A stretch of 64,000 bases of DNA from Thysanoteuthis rhombus (GCA_963457665.1 OY735211.1:43589777-43653776), one strand, 5' to 3'. Positions 11,690 to 25,261 are shown, counted from the stretch's first letter. Numbers and translations: made by a program. Notes: generated by a model not told the origin, from the letters alone.

Positions 11690-12700
11690 AAGTCGAATCA
11701 AGAAGATTTGCGCCAAGTTTAGCAGATGATATCTGCAATTCAATTCCTCCGTTCGAATTTTGTAAAAATAAAACGTCGTTTGTCGGATAAAAGAGAACTC
11801 TTGTTCATAAACATGAAAATACACTAATTTTATCTTTATGTACACAGATTTTTTAAATTTGTTTAGCTTTTATATCAGGAAATTTTATGAATAAGAGTAC
11901 CTACGTATGTGCTTCCATACACGAAATCATTTTAGGAAATATAAATCAAACTCTATGGGAAACGAATATCATTTGTTGCAAATATCGATGGAATTATCGT
12001 TGCAGACAATAATGAGGTCGAGATAAACTAATATCCCAAATTTTCATTTGATCTTTAATAGAATTGACTGATAAATACCTAATCGCATTAGACTGCGCCG
12101 TATTTTTTCACTTTTCTTTTTCTTTTTTTTTTTTTTTGTTCTTGGGTAATAATTTTTTTTTCCGATTCATTATGTCTAAAACAGAGTACTCACATCTCTA
12201 TTATTCCTTTCAAACTTTACTTTGTCATTTACCTATGTTGCATTATACAGCTTAGAGAAGGTACTTGATGGCTTCAAACTCCTTTCATAAAGCTGTCACA
12301 AATTGTTTGATAATTATTTATTTTATGTGCAGTGGTGGCATCAACACGTTCTGGGTCCAACTAGCGGCTCCCCCATGATGTTATTAATCTCCACATAAAA
12401 TGTCATGTTTAGTGAAGCCAGTAGTATCCCTACTACCCGAAGGCAAAAACAGCAGCGAAACTTGATGAAACTGCCTTGGAGACGCATCTAGAATGTCGCC
12501 ATTTTGAAGTCTCCCATAACTACTAACGTTTTCTCGTACGTTTATGTGTCTGGCCGAGAATATCGAAAGTGTCCGGTGGGAACTTCTTTATCATATAGAA
12601 ATGGGGATGCCTATTTACAATAGATATTTCCTAAGCAGATCATAGTCCAGCAAAGGGCCTCTGGTACCAGTAAGAAATACATAACTACTTCGGGCATTAA
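11690..12700. other. Intronic AT-rich sequence, nothing recognised
   Basis: No splice-bounded open frame, repeat end or tRNA-like box was found here on either strand. Confidence 0.4.
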
Positions 12701-12714
12701 CATGAAACTATATG

Positions 12715-13335
12715 AACCATTCTTGCAACATGGCCTGCCCATTGCCATTTGAGTTTTTTAATAGTTTCTATGATGCCACGAACACCCATTTTCTTCCTTA
12801 TATACTGTGCTGTCTTGTGGTCTCTCCATGTAAGGTTGAGCATGATTCTTTCATGCGCACGTTGCATACTTTTCAGTTTCCCGGCCTGTGTCTTGGTTGG
12901 GTTCCATGTTTCAGCTCCATAAGTGACTATCGGGAGAATGCATTGGTTGTATACTCTTCTTTTTAGGATTATTAGGATCGTCTGGTTTTTGAAAGTTGAG
13001 CTTGCTCTGCCGAAGGCTTGCCATCCCAAAGTGATTCTTCGCTTGATTTCCTCCTCTTTTGAGGGTCTCATGGAGATTCGTTGTCCTAGGTAGATTTAGT
13101 GGTCTACCTTGCCGAGTTTTGCATTTTTGTAGCTTGACAGTTATCACGTCTCACAACATGGATCCCCAGAGATCGCATAAGAAACCGAGGCCGACAGAAC
13201 ACAGGATGGAGAGATGAACTTGACAGATCCAGGAAATACTGGCTCCGCGATGCCCATAATAGGGAATTGTGGCGAATCCTGGGGAAGGTCTATGTCCAAC
13301 GACGGGCGTTAAAAGACAGATGATGATGATGATGT
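12715..13335 (+). mobile_element. RTE-clade LINE with 5' inversion (twin-priming structure)
   Basis: The 3' part (13144-13324) is on the plus strand. It encodes SRLTTWIPRD through WRILGKVYVQRRALKDR, followed by a stop and a short ATG repeat. The preceding segment of the element (about 13130 down to 12715) is on the minus strand. It encodes ISMRPSKEEEIKRR, YNQCILPIVTYGAETW and ending QWAGHVARM. In normal copies 'GHVARM' is followed, after about six residues, by 'SRLTTW'. The two pieces are therefore adjacent parts of one element, with the upstream piece flipped and roughly 20 nt lost at the switch. The strand given is that of the 3' end. The copy is dead. Confidence 0.88.
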
Positions 13336-13963
13336 AAACCAATGTTTCCAAAAGTATGCACCGTGGCTTCCCACAGGAAAAGGTTCAGAGCTACTGATAC
13401 AGACTATAGCATCTTATAATGCAATACTGCTGTACAGTGATGGTTAACATGCTAATCATGTTTTCTATTGCTATTGGAGCTCGAGTTGCGTTGGGTAGTC
13501 TTTGAATTTGGCATCGTGCCAAAGTTAGGTAGTAGCTCTTCAAGACTTCTCGTTTATATTCTTAAGAACTGAATACTTTTCTTTTTTTCCGGGTGAACGT
13601 TTCACCAATGAAAGGTTATTTCACTAACCCTTACCGTAATAATATCATCTTTATACTATTTAACACATGCTAACGAAACTGACTCCAATACGTAAATAAT
13701 TATGCAATCACACTGCACATAAAAGATATCAAAAACGTCATGTTGCTTCGCATTCTCTTGCTTATGTTCTACCACAATGAACCTGATTTTTAAGCATTTA
13801 CAAGAAAAAAAAATAGATACAACTCTGTTATCAGCATTTCATGATTATCTCCCTTGAAAATATAGCCAATCATATGGCGTATTATGTACGCAGATTTTTT
13901 TCGCTTTATTTACTCTTTAGAATGTACTTATTTCGTGCTTAAAAATCCAGCGTTGAAACTCAC

Positions 13964-14014
13964 CCCACGATGTGAACAGTATCCAGGCCGATAGTCGAAT
14001 GTTGGGATGAGTGC
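13964..14014 (-). CDS. Candidate 51-nt internal exon of the secreted-protein gene
   Basis: On the minus strand an acceptor (TTTTGTGATTTCAG) and a perfect donor (GTGAGT) bracket 51 nt. In the phase left by the exon at 16622 it reads ALIPTFDYRPGYCSHRG, with one cysteine and no stop. Order and strand fit the gene. Against it, exit in phase 0 cannot join the exon at 11243, which needs phase 2, so another exon must lie between or this block is a chance splice-site pair. Confidence 0.42.
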
Positions 14015-14019
14015 CTGAA

Positions 14020-16600
14020 ATCACAAAACAGGCTGAACACACGGTCTTCAGCTGTCAGCAAAAATGGTAATTTCTGTACAGACACTTGGATACTGTATAT
14101 ACCACTGGTTGATGGCTTTACGACAAAAGCAACATTTAATGAATTATTAAACAGATCAAAGGGTCACATGCAGTACTCAAAATCAAGTCTATCTGGGAGT
14201 AAAAGCGCTTAAAAGAATAGCAATCAGTCAATTACAGACATGAATATAGGATTATGTTAGTTCTTAACAGACAACTACCATGGCAACACTTTATGACTCA
14301 ACTAATAAGTTTGCTTAAGCTTGCGCATTTGCGATATAGGTCTGCTGTTCCAGGATGGGTTTAATATTGTAATATATAATATTCGGAAAAGCACGCTTAT
14401 CAGATGTCCGGATACAATAGTATTCATAACAGTCTATTGTCCCAATATATTCAAAGCAACATAAAAACTAATAACTCATTATTATCTGGATTCCTGATGT
14501 GAAGGATTGTTACTATTCCATACATTATTCGGATTGTCGAATTCATTTGCTTATCTCACAGAGATTCAGCTGTTGCGAATTCAAAGCGTTAGAGGACACA
14601 TTGAAACAACAAAAATATACATAATCTTCCGATTAATTCATGAAACAGTAACTCGTTCAATTTATAACCTCAGCATATGCCATTGAATGAATGTCTCAAA
14701 TAATAGAAATCTTTTCTTGATTTCATTTTTCTAAAGTCACAAAGACATTGCTATCATGTCTAGCCTGATTTATCAAATTTCAAATCAAACTACCGAGATT
14801 TGGTTTATCTTCGCAATATTCCAGACGTGTTTTATTCAATTTTAAAGAATCCTACTCCAAGAAATCGTTTTAATGTTTCTCTCTTGTGGAAAAAAACCTA
14901 TGGCTGTGTTGAATAAGTGTTAAGTGCTTGCATAATGTATGAATCTTGGTTATATTTTCTGTGATAGTTATAGTTTGTTCTTTCCAATAAAGTAGTTTCA
15001 TTTCACTTGGGGACTATTTTTCTATACATCGACTTTAATGAACTGAATTTAAATGTATCTTTAAGCTTTTGTTGATACTAGTTATGATTCTATCTATATT
15101 ACTGTTATTATCACTTGTCAACATAACATTTTCTCGAATCAACACACATAATACAACTAATCTTCTTTTTATATTTGTTATAGATATAAGCATCTCTGAT
15201 TTAATGAATACAAAAATTGGCTACCGTTGAAATTTTGGAGTGAAAGATCCATTTATGTACCGATAAAATCTTAGTTCAAATCATCTTGTTATGGAACCAC
15301 TACTGTTTCTATGACATTCAACCGGAAGTTTCTTGATATCATTAACTTCCTATTTGATAACAAATTCATTATCGAAATAAAATTGCTTGTTTTCTAATGA
15401 AATAGTATTTGATTTATTGCTTGCATTATCAAGTCCAAGGACAGTACATTTTAATTGACTCACAGAGTAGAAAGTAAACGAATAAATAATTCACTAAAAG
15501 CGAACAACTTATAATCAAAGCATGCAGACGTCATTGAACATGTTAAACAAAACATGTTGGGAATCACGTCTCCTTCTTTTTTTTTCTCCTTTTATCAAGA
15601 ACTGGTAGTCATTTTGAATTCAACTCAACTCTCAGCTTATCAGGTCAAATACAGACTCCATTTATGCGACTCTTTGATTTCCGGCATTTTCCAAGAGGCC
15701 TCCAGCCAATAATCATGTTTGTCTTTCAGCATAAACGCCCAAGATGGAAATGTCGTTCAAGGAAAGATTGAAAAAAAATGAAGTAAAATAAAAATTCAAC
15801 TAATCACTGAGTAAACAAACATGTTAACATCAACGTGCTATATAAATAATTGCTATTTCGTACGAATGGCACGTTGGCATTATTTTTATACTGCAAGATG
15901 TTTGTTCGAACTAACGTTTTCCTGTCTAATTCAGTTCTTCTGGGAATGATTAGAATGATGCAGTTTATTTTGCTCAAGAGTCAGGATGATATGTTATTTT
16001 CTTTCTCACTGCACAACTCTTCCCAATCCTTTTAGTCAATCTTTCGTTTCACTATTTTTATGCTTTGCAACCAAAAAGAGATAAGAGATAAGATTATGAC
16101 AAATAACTCAGTAACTGATTCTATTTGTCGAGCAATTCATCGTTGACACATTTTCGCCCACTGAATTTTGATATCTAATGTATATTGATAATTAAAGATC
16201 AATGAGATCGTTGCCATTCATAGTCCCAACATTTAGCGTTAGTTATTACCTTGTAACTATAATCAACTTATCATGTTCGACCATTCTTCAATTTCGGTAG
16301 ATTTTATTTTTTTTCAAAATGGCAGCTGTAATTAAAAAAATGAGTTAGTTTTTTTGGTACGAAATTCTGTAATAAGGTAATGCTGTCGACGAATGATTTC
16401 TACGGTTCTGTTAACTCTCCTGTCTTACTCAGTGTATATTGCATCCCTTGAGAGGGTTCCTCTACTCATGCTCTTTAGCTAATGATAAAAAGATGAACAA
16501 TACAAATTTATGCATCAGGAGAATTTGGAACAGTCTACTTCATCTCTGTTAGTGATTCTATTTCAAAACTTACGCAACAAGAAAAGAAAAATACACTAGA
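14020..16600. other. Intron 3 interior, AT-rich, nothing recognised
   Basis: About 2.6 kb without a convincing open frame or repeat terminus. Frames present are short and of low complexity. Confidence 0.4.
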
Positions 16601-16621
16601 TACGATTCAAAAGAAGCTCAC

Positions 16622-16896
16622 CTCTATATTGCAGTCTCGTTTTTCTGTGACGTTCTCTCTTTTGCCAACGTAAATTAGCAAAGTGTACGGGTCATGTTTC
16701 GAGCCGCTGCCCCTCACCATGCCAGCTTGTTTACTGCAAGTGGTCCTTTTCCCGACCACATAAATATCGTACACACCTGTCCGATTCATTTTCTCGCTGT
16801 TGTCGTCTCCTTGGTAACCAACATGCCGGGTGTTGGCCACATCCCACGTGTACTGAAACACAATCATCCGTTGGGACTGATCACACAGAAATCGAC
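16622..16896 (-). CDS. Main exon of a secreted, cysteine-containing protein (ZP-like?)
   Basis: This is the best host exon in the window. On the minus strand it is entered through CATTTTCAG and left at GAG|GTGAGC. It spans 275 nt: two bases completing a codon, then 91 open codons ending in phase 0. It encodes RFLCDQSQRMIVFQYTWDV, then GYQGDDNSEKMNRTGVYDIY, VVGKRTTCSKQAGM, HDPYTLLIYVGKRENVTEKR and DCNIE. Features are three cysteines, two Asn-X-Ser/Thr sites (NRT, NVT) and alternating hydrophobic strands, all suiting an extracellular beta-rich domain. GC content is clearly higher than in the flanks. Joined to the microexon at 20210 and the signal-peptide exon at 45169, the reading phase matches exactly. 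Identity is not certain: a ZP-N-type domain is my guess. A different secreted domain is possible. Confidence 0.85.
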
Positions 16897-17404
16897 CTGA
16901 AAATGAGTCGTTTCACATCAAATTTTAAATATCCACAAATTTCACTATTGGCTTCTTTTTTTTTTCGTATCACAAGAAAGTCTCTCGGTATTTTCATGAT
17001 ACCGTTGAAGACAAACATAGAAAAAGATGAAGATAACTGAATACAATGTGGGTCTCTTACTTTTGTGAAATGTATAAAGTGTTTTCTTCGAAAAATTTTT
17101 TTAAAATATCCGTAGTCTTAATCTCTGGACACCATAATCATAAGAAAAATGGCGTCCTTTCATCACAGTTGATGTCCGGTTGCACACTTCAAATACAAGA
17201 GGGAAACGAGTTTATTCGTTAAATTTTATGTTCAATGGTAGGTTTATGTCGGTACACTTAAACTTCTAAACTTTATGAAGAATATTGGGTTCAATTAACG
17301 CGTATTGTATAGGATGCTTTTAAATATTCTAAACTTTAAATTCGTTCGGATTGATTTGGTTAGCAGATATTTAGTTCTTATTAAACCTGTCTACGGAGTT
17401 GGTA

Positions 17405-17945
17405 AGAAGTGTATGTATTTGATTGTGTCCGTTGGTTTGTCCAGATGATATCTCCGAAAGTACTCGAATGATTTCAATGAAACGTCGTGGAAGGGTGAAC
17501 AATGGGGTTAGGAAGAAGCAGTGAAAATTTGGGGCGGACCCTGGGATTTTTTTTTTCTAATTTAGAGATATTCTTCCGTTTTGTTTGTTTTTCTTTCTAA
17601 ACATTCATGTACATGCTTGTGACTTTTCGCAAACGTCTAATTGAATTTCAATGGAGTCCGGTGAATGGGTGGACAATATACTATGGAAGAATTGATGAAA
17701 CTTTCAGGTAGATCCACGCACAATTACATCCCCTATGTCGTAGTTATACGTCCAAACCATATAACAATGCCAAAATTTTTTATGTCTCTCCGTACGACAT
17801 CTCCAAAAGTTATCAATGATTTTCAATGATATTTTGGTGAAGATTGGACAATCAGATATGAAAAACTGGTTGAACTTTGGAGTGGATCCATGCGCAATTA
17901 TCCACCCTGACGATTGCGTTGGCAGATGTATGCGCTCTTAGAGTG
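17405..17945 (+). repeat. Interspersed repeat Z, copy 1, with about 175-bp internal periodicity
   Basis: Three diverged units begin near 17447, 17621 and 17797. Each has a 'GA.ATCTCC.AAAGT' start, a 'TTTCAATGA' word about 25 nt later and a 'GGAGTGGATCC.TG'-like end. Similar units occur at 56955-57420. The family is unknown to me, and it has no coding frame. Confidence 0.65.
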
Positions 17946-17959
17946 CTTCTTAGTTTCAG

Positions 17960-20200
17960 ATGAGTTACGCTTTTGGCTTAAATGAGAATTTTTGGAAGAT
18001 TATTTTATATTTTACTTTAGGCAAAGCTACTTCATCATAAATTTTGATTTATCAGGATAGATTTAGCACTATTTTTAAAATCTATATTTTGTATTAATTT
18101 CAATTTTGTTTTGGCAATTCAATCTTGAAAGAATATCTCGAAAAAAAAAAAGAATTTACATATGCCACCATTTTATTCGTAATAGACATTGCCTGAGTAC
18201 ATGAAGTTTCAAAAACTGAATTTGATGAGCAAATATCATGTTAATTTCGCATTTAGATATCAAGAAGCCTAAGAATGGTAAGAGAAATAAAATTCTAAAA
18301 ATTCTATGAAAAAAAAAAGATGGCGACCAGTTGAAAAAAAAAACAGTTGAAATCTTAAAATAAGTAGAACAAAAATCAACGAAACTCATTCACAAATTAT
18401 ACCGGTATTTATCAATTCTAAAGCCAAATGTAATAATAACGAAATGGAATTGGTGGTTCCCAGATTTTCTTTAACGACAATCTCTTTTAAACTACATACG
18501 TTTTCCTCAGTGGAAACAGAACATTATTTTCTAAATTCTACATGAAAATTTGTATAAATGCACGTAACATTTCGCTTGATTACCTATGTCTGCTTGTGAG
18601 ACTACACGATGAAACTCTATATCGTTTTGCTTGGAACACTAAAATTATACTATAAGCAGTTTTAAATCATAAATGAAATCTTTCTAATGCTTGCAACTAA
18701 CGCAAGAATTTCACTAGTGAATGTAATTCAAATTTTTGAACCAGATAGCTTTACGTAATCTCTTCTGTGCACTTCTTGAAATCGCCGTCACAGAGTACAT
18801 AACCTTTTTTTAAATTCTGGGCAGTAAAGGAATCTTACTCAAGACCTAACTGTGCCACTGTCTTGCCTAATCCCCTGCGTACTTGTGCAACACGAATATT
18901 GAAGATAATTACCTACACTTAACACGTTTCCAAAAGATTTTGAAAATCACTTAACAAGAAAAGGTTCCTGATGCGAAATTTCTTTCGTTTTCAAACATAC
19001 CCGACCACCTTATAAGATATCAAGGCCGGTCATAAGGTCAGAGTGTCAGATGACTGTATCCTTTAGCCCATCCTTAAATACGGACTCTACAAAGGAAAGT
19101 GTCTGAACGGTGGCCTATGCAAACACTTGAGCGATACTCTTGACGCTTCTTTGAGGTGTTCGTTTGACGAGACCAATTCAAACCTCAACGTATCTTTCAA
19201 GCGGCTCAACACCATAACTTGGGAATCTACATTCCTAGGTTATGTGGTTCAGCATGTTTGTTGACAAGAGAATCATTAATTATGAAGAACGGATTTCTCA
19301 TATAAAAAAAACTGACAACTCTAATAGCGCAGCGGATAAGCTATCAAAGTCTGACCTTTTGTGCACTGTTTGAAAAAAGCATGACCTTTTCTAACAGTAC
19401 AAACCATGACATTAATTTTCAGTTGTTGGAGAAGTCTGATTTGACATCTGAGGACGGCAAGACGCCAAATTCAAAATGGCCGCCAGTCGACTGGGTCTAA
19501 TCTTTAAATGCATTTAATTTAGGAATCAAACAATGGATAGAAAAAAATTCTAATTTTATCAATGTTATGGTATGTACTAACTATGGTATCCCGGTTATCT
19601 GCTGCATTATAAACATTCACACACCAAATGTGTAAACGCTCAAGCCGCTGGGTAAACTTATTCAATTAGTCGAAGACCTTCAACGCTTAGATCTGCTAGC
19701 AGGACTATTCAATCATTTCAATCAATTACGATTGATAACCAATAACAGTCGTTTAACTGAGTTTTCATTGTTTTCATATCACAAAACATTCATTAAAAAA
19801 TCTTGTAGTCATATTTTACAACTCCTTAAAAGTGAATAGAATGTGTCTTAAATTAGAATTAGCGATAAAAAAAATTGTATCAAACTTTTTAAATCGTATT
19901 TCCATAAAATAAAGGAATTAAAGAGAGCAAAATTGGAAATAAAGCAGACAATAAAAAACTGACACTGAAACTGTTATAAGAGGTAGGTTCTTGTTATTTA
20001 GAAACCAAAGCATACGATAATCTTTAACTGTAAAATTTGACCAAATTAAACTATGATACGTAACTCTTCATTTCAGCTTTTATCAGGATGGATAACACTA
20101 GATAATTATCGTTTTTTTTTTCTTTTAATTTCTGTTCTGAAGGTGTAATCCTTACTATGATTTTTATGCAATGGTATAAATGAATGAAGAAGGAAATAGT
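17960..20200. other. Intron 2 interior, AT-rich, nothing named
   Basis: Long A/T-rich sequence. A tRNA A-box-like string (TAGCGCAGCGGATAAGC) sits near 19325 without a convincing B box. No exon candidate in the host gene's orientation. Confidence 0.4.
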
Positions 20201-20209
20201 TTTACTCAC

Positions 20210-20228
20210 TTGTTCTGGCGCAGAAAAC
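20210..20228 (-). CDS. 19-nt microexon completing the signal peptide
   Basis: On the minus strand TTTTTTAAAG precedes GTTTTCTGCGCCAGAACAA and a perfect GTGAGT donor follows. Entered in phase 0, the phase left by the exon at 45169, it reads VFCART plus one base. That base joins the two bases that open the exon at 16896 to give Ser. The joined peptide runs ...FVFAV-VFCART-S-RFLC..., placing a plausible signal-peptidase site after FCA. The double phase match, the strong donor and the biological sense of the joined peptide support this very small exon. No transcript evidence is available. Confidence 0.72.
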
Positions 20229-20339
20229 CTTTAAAAAATTGAAATAGACTGAATATTAAAGGGTTGAGATTTATCGTGAGTTTTCAACTCAAATTCGAAA
20301 AGGCATTGGAATAGAAATAATTGAAACAAACTTGAATGA

Positions 20340-21399
20340 CACGACTGTCAGAAAAAAAGATGATCTTGTTCTATTTTCTTTTGCTTTCATTTTTTTTTTT
20401 TCTTTTCTTTCCTTTATTTTCCTTCTGCAATGTTTCGCTGAATTCATCTCAGTATTTTCCTTCTTTATTTCTTTCTGCCCGTATTTCACTTTTTTCCTCT
20501 TGTTTTTTTCATAAGCCTTTCATTATCATCAGCATTGTCATCGCCTTTTTCTCTCTTTTCTCCTCCTCCTCTTAATCCTTTCCCTCCCCCTCCTTCCATA
20601 CTGATTTTCTACTTTTCTTCCTCCTTCATCTTCCTTTTCAATTTCTTTGTATTGTAATAACCAACTTAAACAAGAATTAAGCAAATCTTTTTTGATTACC
20701 TAAATATGCATTGTTTGTAAACTTTGACCTCAGTCGTTTCGGTCATGTACCTCGTCTTCGGCGGAATCGAAATGAGATTATGTCCGAATGAAAGGCGTAC
20801 TGAAAACAAAAGAATGACTGCATTCACTTTTTGAGGGTTTTCATTGGAACTTACAAATCAACTCTTCGTATTGTATTCGTTTATCGACGTTGTATTATTG
20901 AGACGCCCAATCTTGTCTGAAGACCGGGAAGATAGGGAAAAAATTCCTGAAACAAAATTAGAATAATCAATAAAATTATAAATTTCTGAAAACCTGAGCC
21001 AAAACAAAAATTTAGGAAAAATAATTCAAATTCCCGCTTTTCTGAGTGAACGAATTCGGTGACAGACTATGTATTGATTTTACGATGAGGAATCTCACAC
21101 AATTCCAGCAATAACTATTGAAAATCAAGTTTGTTTTTGGGGTTTTTTCACACAATATACTTGGCATTATTTAAATCCTGTATTGTCTTTTCGTTTCTCT
21201 TCTTCTTTCTATTATCTTCCTTCTGTCTTCTTTTCCTTCATCAATACTTCATTGCCTTCATTTTCCTTCTCCCCTCGCTTTGTCTTTTATTTGATTCCTT
21301 CCTGTTACAGATCACCTTTTTTAGTTGACGTTGTCATTATTAATATCAATGTATCATTCGATTTTCTCCTCACTCTACTACTTTTCTCCCATTCTTTTC

Positions 21400-21431
<32 letters not shown>

Positions 21432-22440
21432 TCCCTCCTCTTCCTTCTATTCCATTCATTCTATTTCTCCTGTCTTTCTTTCTTTCTTTCTTTCTCCTTT
21501 TTTTTCCCGGCGCTCTTCCTCACACTCCTCCTTTTCCTTCATAGTGAGTTGTTGAGACTGCTGAAGCCAACTTAGAATAATTGTTATGCCACGTCACGAG
21601 GCTCTGTAACTTGTGTGCTTTTTCTTTCTTTCAAGTCATTACTGCAGATTCATCTGCTCCAATCGACTTGGTTTCCTTGCCATTAGAATCAGTTGGTTGA
21701 TTCGTGAAGTATCAGGTGCCTCTTGGAGTGCAAAAACAAGTACATGTTAACAAATACACGCACAGACGTCTTCACGAAGCATCATCCTATATTTCAATAG
21801 ATAGTCATGACGACGATGACGCTTTTGTAATAAATTTGTTACGGACGTGAATGGAACTAGCAACTTCACCATACAAAAGAATTTATCAAATTAGATGTTG
21901 TACATTATTCAGGATTTTCTTTTGTTCACAAAGACATTTGCTGTGTTTCATACGAGATTGTATACCTACCTTCATTGTATACCTATCTTTCCACCCTCTT
22001 TCTTCTTCTTCTTCTTCTTCTTCTTCTTCTTCTTCTTCTTTCTTCTTCTTCTTCTTCTTCTTCTTCTCCTCCTCCTTCTTCTCCTCCACCTTCCCTCTTT
22101 CTTCTTCTTCTTCTTTCTTCTTCCTTGTCTTCCTACGCCTTCTTCTTCTTCTCCTCCTCCTCTTCGTCCTTCTTCTTTTTCTTTCTCCTCCTCCTTTCCT
22201 CCTCTCCCTCTTCATCTTCTTCCCCTCCTTCTTCTTCTTCTTCTCTTCCTACGTCTTCTTCTCTCCCCTTCCTCCTTTTTTCTTCTCCCCCTCCTCCTCC
22301 TCCTTTTCTTCTTCTTCTTCTTCTTCTTCTTCTTCTTCTTCTTCTTCTTCTTCTTCTTCTTCTTCTTCTTCTTCTTCTTCTTCTTCTTCTTCCACTGCAC
22401 CATCTTTCTCTACCGTTCCCCTCTCCCTTTACCCTACACT
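20340..22440 (+). repeat. 2-kb polypyrimidine-rich tract with (TTC)n cores
   Basis: The plus strand is strongly C/T-biased, especially 20380-20640, 21180-21545 and 21990-22440. Two nearly pure (TTC)n runs lie at about 21999-22065 and 22305-22391. On the transcript strand of the host gene this is a GAA-rich purine tract ending about 110 nt upstream of the microexon acceptor. Poly-Ser, poly-Phe and poly-Leu frames here are artefacts of composition. Confidence 0.93.
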
Positions 22441-23019
22441 TCGCCTCACTCGGTATTGACTTCCATCATTCTATCGATTCCGCTAAGTTAATCCAGATAA
22501 ATCCCGAAGTTGAATGTAATCTGAGTTATTTGTTGCAATGAAGATGAAGACCTTAATGTGACGTGGAGGTGGGGGCCAAATGTTGGAACATCGACGAACA
22601 CGTCGCCGGCTGAGTGTCTCAGAATCTTATCATCATTGCTATGGCGTTGGCCAGTAATTGCTTTCACTATACGAGAGTGCAGTATTGCCGATCACAACTT
22701 CACACCCACTCAGCTTCCCCCCGAATGCTACACACACAAACAGCAAGAATAGGTGCATCGAACACACTTGCCTTTCTCTCCCATTGGTGACTTGTCAAAA
22801 AACACATAAAACTGAGTGTTCAGCTTAAAAATAAAATAAGACATAAATCCCAGCAGCCAAGTTCAGGTAATTTTCCCGGCCAACTCGACTCACAATTAAG
22901 ACAACTGTTTTTTAATTAATAGGATAGCTTAACATTAACTTTTTCATTAACTTTCTTTAGTTTTTACTCCCAGCTTGATTAATCAATCAACGAAAATATC
23001 GCGTTACAATACACCGTCC

Positions 23020-23021
<2 letters not shown>

Positions 23022-23069
<48 letters not shown>

Positions 23070-23098
23070 CAAGAAGAAGAAGAAGAAGAAGAAGAAGA
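23022..23098 (+). repeat. Compound (AAT)n-(AAG)n microsatellite
   Basis: About 15 AAT units followed by about 10 AAG units, about 45 bp before the body of an RTE copy. Confidence 0.95.
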
Positions 23099-23142
23099 TT
23101 GCATTAGCCTTTTCCTTCGTCAGTTTTTTGTACGATCTGATC

Positions 23143-23680
<538 letters not shown>

Positions 23681-23829
23681 CTTGATCGGGTAATTTTGCT
23701 TACGCTGAATAACTTGGAAAGTCACCTTGCACCATCCATATTTCACAAGATAGAAAGCAAACATCCTGATTCATTTTCAGAGTATGGAGATAATATAGAG
23801 GACTTCATTTCGCTATAGCTCTCATAAAC

Positions 23830-25255
23830 CCAGTAAAGTTTAATTTATTTGAAAATCATAATTAGTTTTATTACTTCAACTCCACTTCACTGCGTCGATG
23901 AAAGTCAAATCTTCTCGATATTCAGACCAGAATTTATATTAAGAACCAAAATTGGTTCGAAATTCTTGATACTAATTCTCATCATTGTTGATTTTACCCT
24001 CAGCACTCTTAACCGACCGTTTTTATCATAGATACTGGAAGAGAGATGAAAAAATAATCCTACAGTTGTCAGCATTTTCCGACCCTTGTAAGTTCTGGAG
24101 AGTGATGTATTCTGCACATCGCAGTGGTTTTGCAATTTATTTGGCGTATATATTTTTAATTCTCAGTGAAAAAATAATTCTATAAAATATTCTAAAGTAC
24201 TATCTATTAAGAATTGTTTGATTGCTTGAACGAATAGTCTTTTGCTAATTTTATAAGTTTTATCATTAGTTTCTATTGGGTTGAGTTCGCAATTAGGCAA
24301 ATCATTTCTATAGAACGTTGCTTTAATTTTTATCGTAAATTGTTTGTAATATATATTTTATCATGGATAATTTCCAATGCATTCTTGTGAAGAACATATT
24401 TCAAATGTTTTTCAATGATAAATAGTTAATTCGTTGAATCTTTTTTAAAAGATTTTCGTAGTTTATACCGTATTTCTGTAATTAACAGTTTACAATGTTA
24501 GATGTATTTCCACTATATTTTAAAATCTATTGCATTTCTGTTGAAAACAAAAAACTGTAGGATGTTGTTGGAATTTCGTATTCTAAAGGCCATTTCTCCG
24601 CACTGTACAATCCAAGCGTTAAAGAATATGATTGATACAATTTGAACTTAATCAACCAAGTGGAACAGTGGTTATTTCTTAATGAATTATAATAATATAA
24701 TGTTTTTATTCATGTCTTCCAATGTCACCAACAGCATCTCTGGTTACTAAAGGTATCCTTGGCCTCAGTCGTACATTTGAGCCATTTCCCTCTTTTAATT
24801 ATATCACGTGGTTTACTGTCACTTGGTCACCTTTTCCGGTGTCTTGTGCCTGAACGGATCTGTCACTTGGATGATTAATGTTCTTATCGCTATCCAAAGG
24901 CAGGAAACAAATGTCTTCGGGGAGCCTCCAAGGTCATTCCGAGCTAAATTGCACTTAGACAATTTGCTCTCAGAACGCTTCTTCGCAACGAAAACGTAAA
25001 ACAACTGCTTGTAAACAGCGAAATAAGTTATTACTAATTCATTATGCCCGAGTCCTCACACACAGTGCCTCTGATACGATGATGACGGTCAGGAGGCCAA
25101 GACAATGAAAACCAACTAGTTGTACTTACAGGGAAAGGTTGTTCTGTTTTGTCTGGTCTTTAAGTTGATCTATAAAAGCATAAAAAGCATTGCTACGTGT
25201 AGTTTCATTATCCGTACCATTATTCGGGATATTGAATCCACAAATTCGACATTAT
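23830..25255. other. Intronic, nothing recognised
   Basis: AT-rich. Short overlapping frames on both strands near 24810-25000 lack splice borders and recognisable motifs. Confidence 0.4.
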
Positions 25256-25261
25256 TTAAAG

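Noticed and set aside
20856-20947. Minus-strand block with TTTGTTTCAG acceptor and GTAAGT donor
   Set aside because: Two frames carry clear stops and the third stops just before the donor. Its phase does not fit between the coding exons.
21851-22541. Frames rich in Ser, Phe, Leu, Lys or Arg up to about 200 codons
   Set aside because: All overlap the polypyrimidine tract. All frames stay open because of composition, with no domain or splice border.
24808-25004. Overlapping 60-codon frames on both strands
   Set aside because: No splice sites, motif or composition difference separates them from chance.
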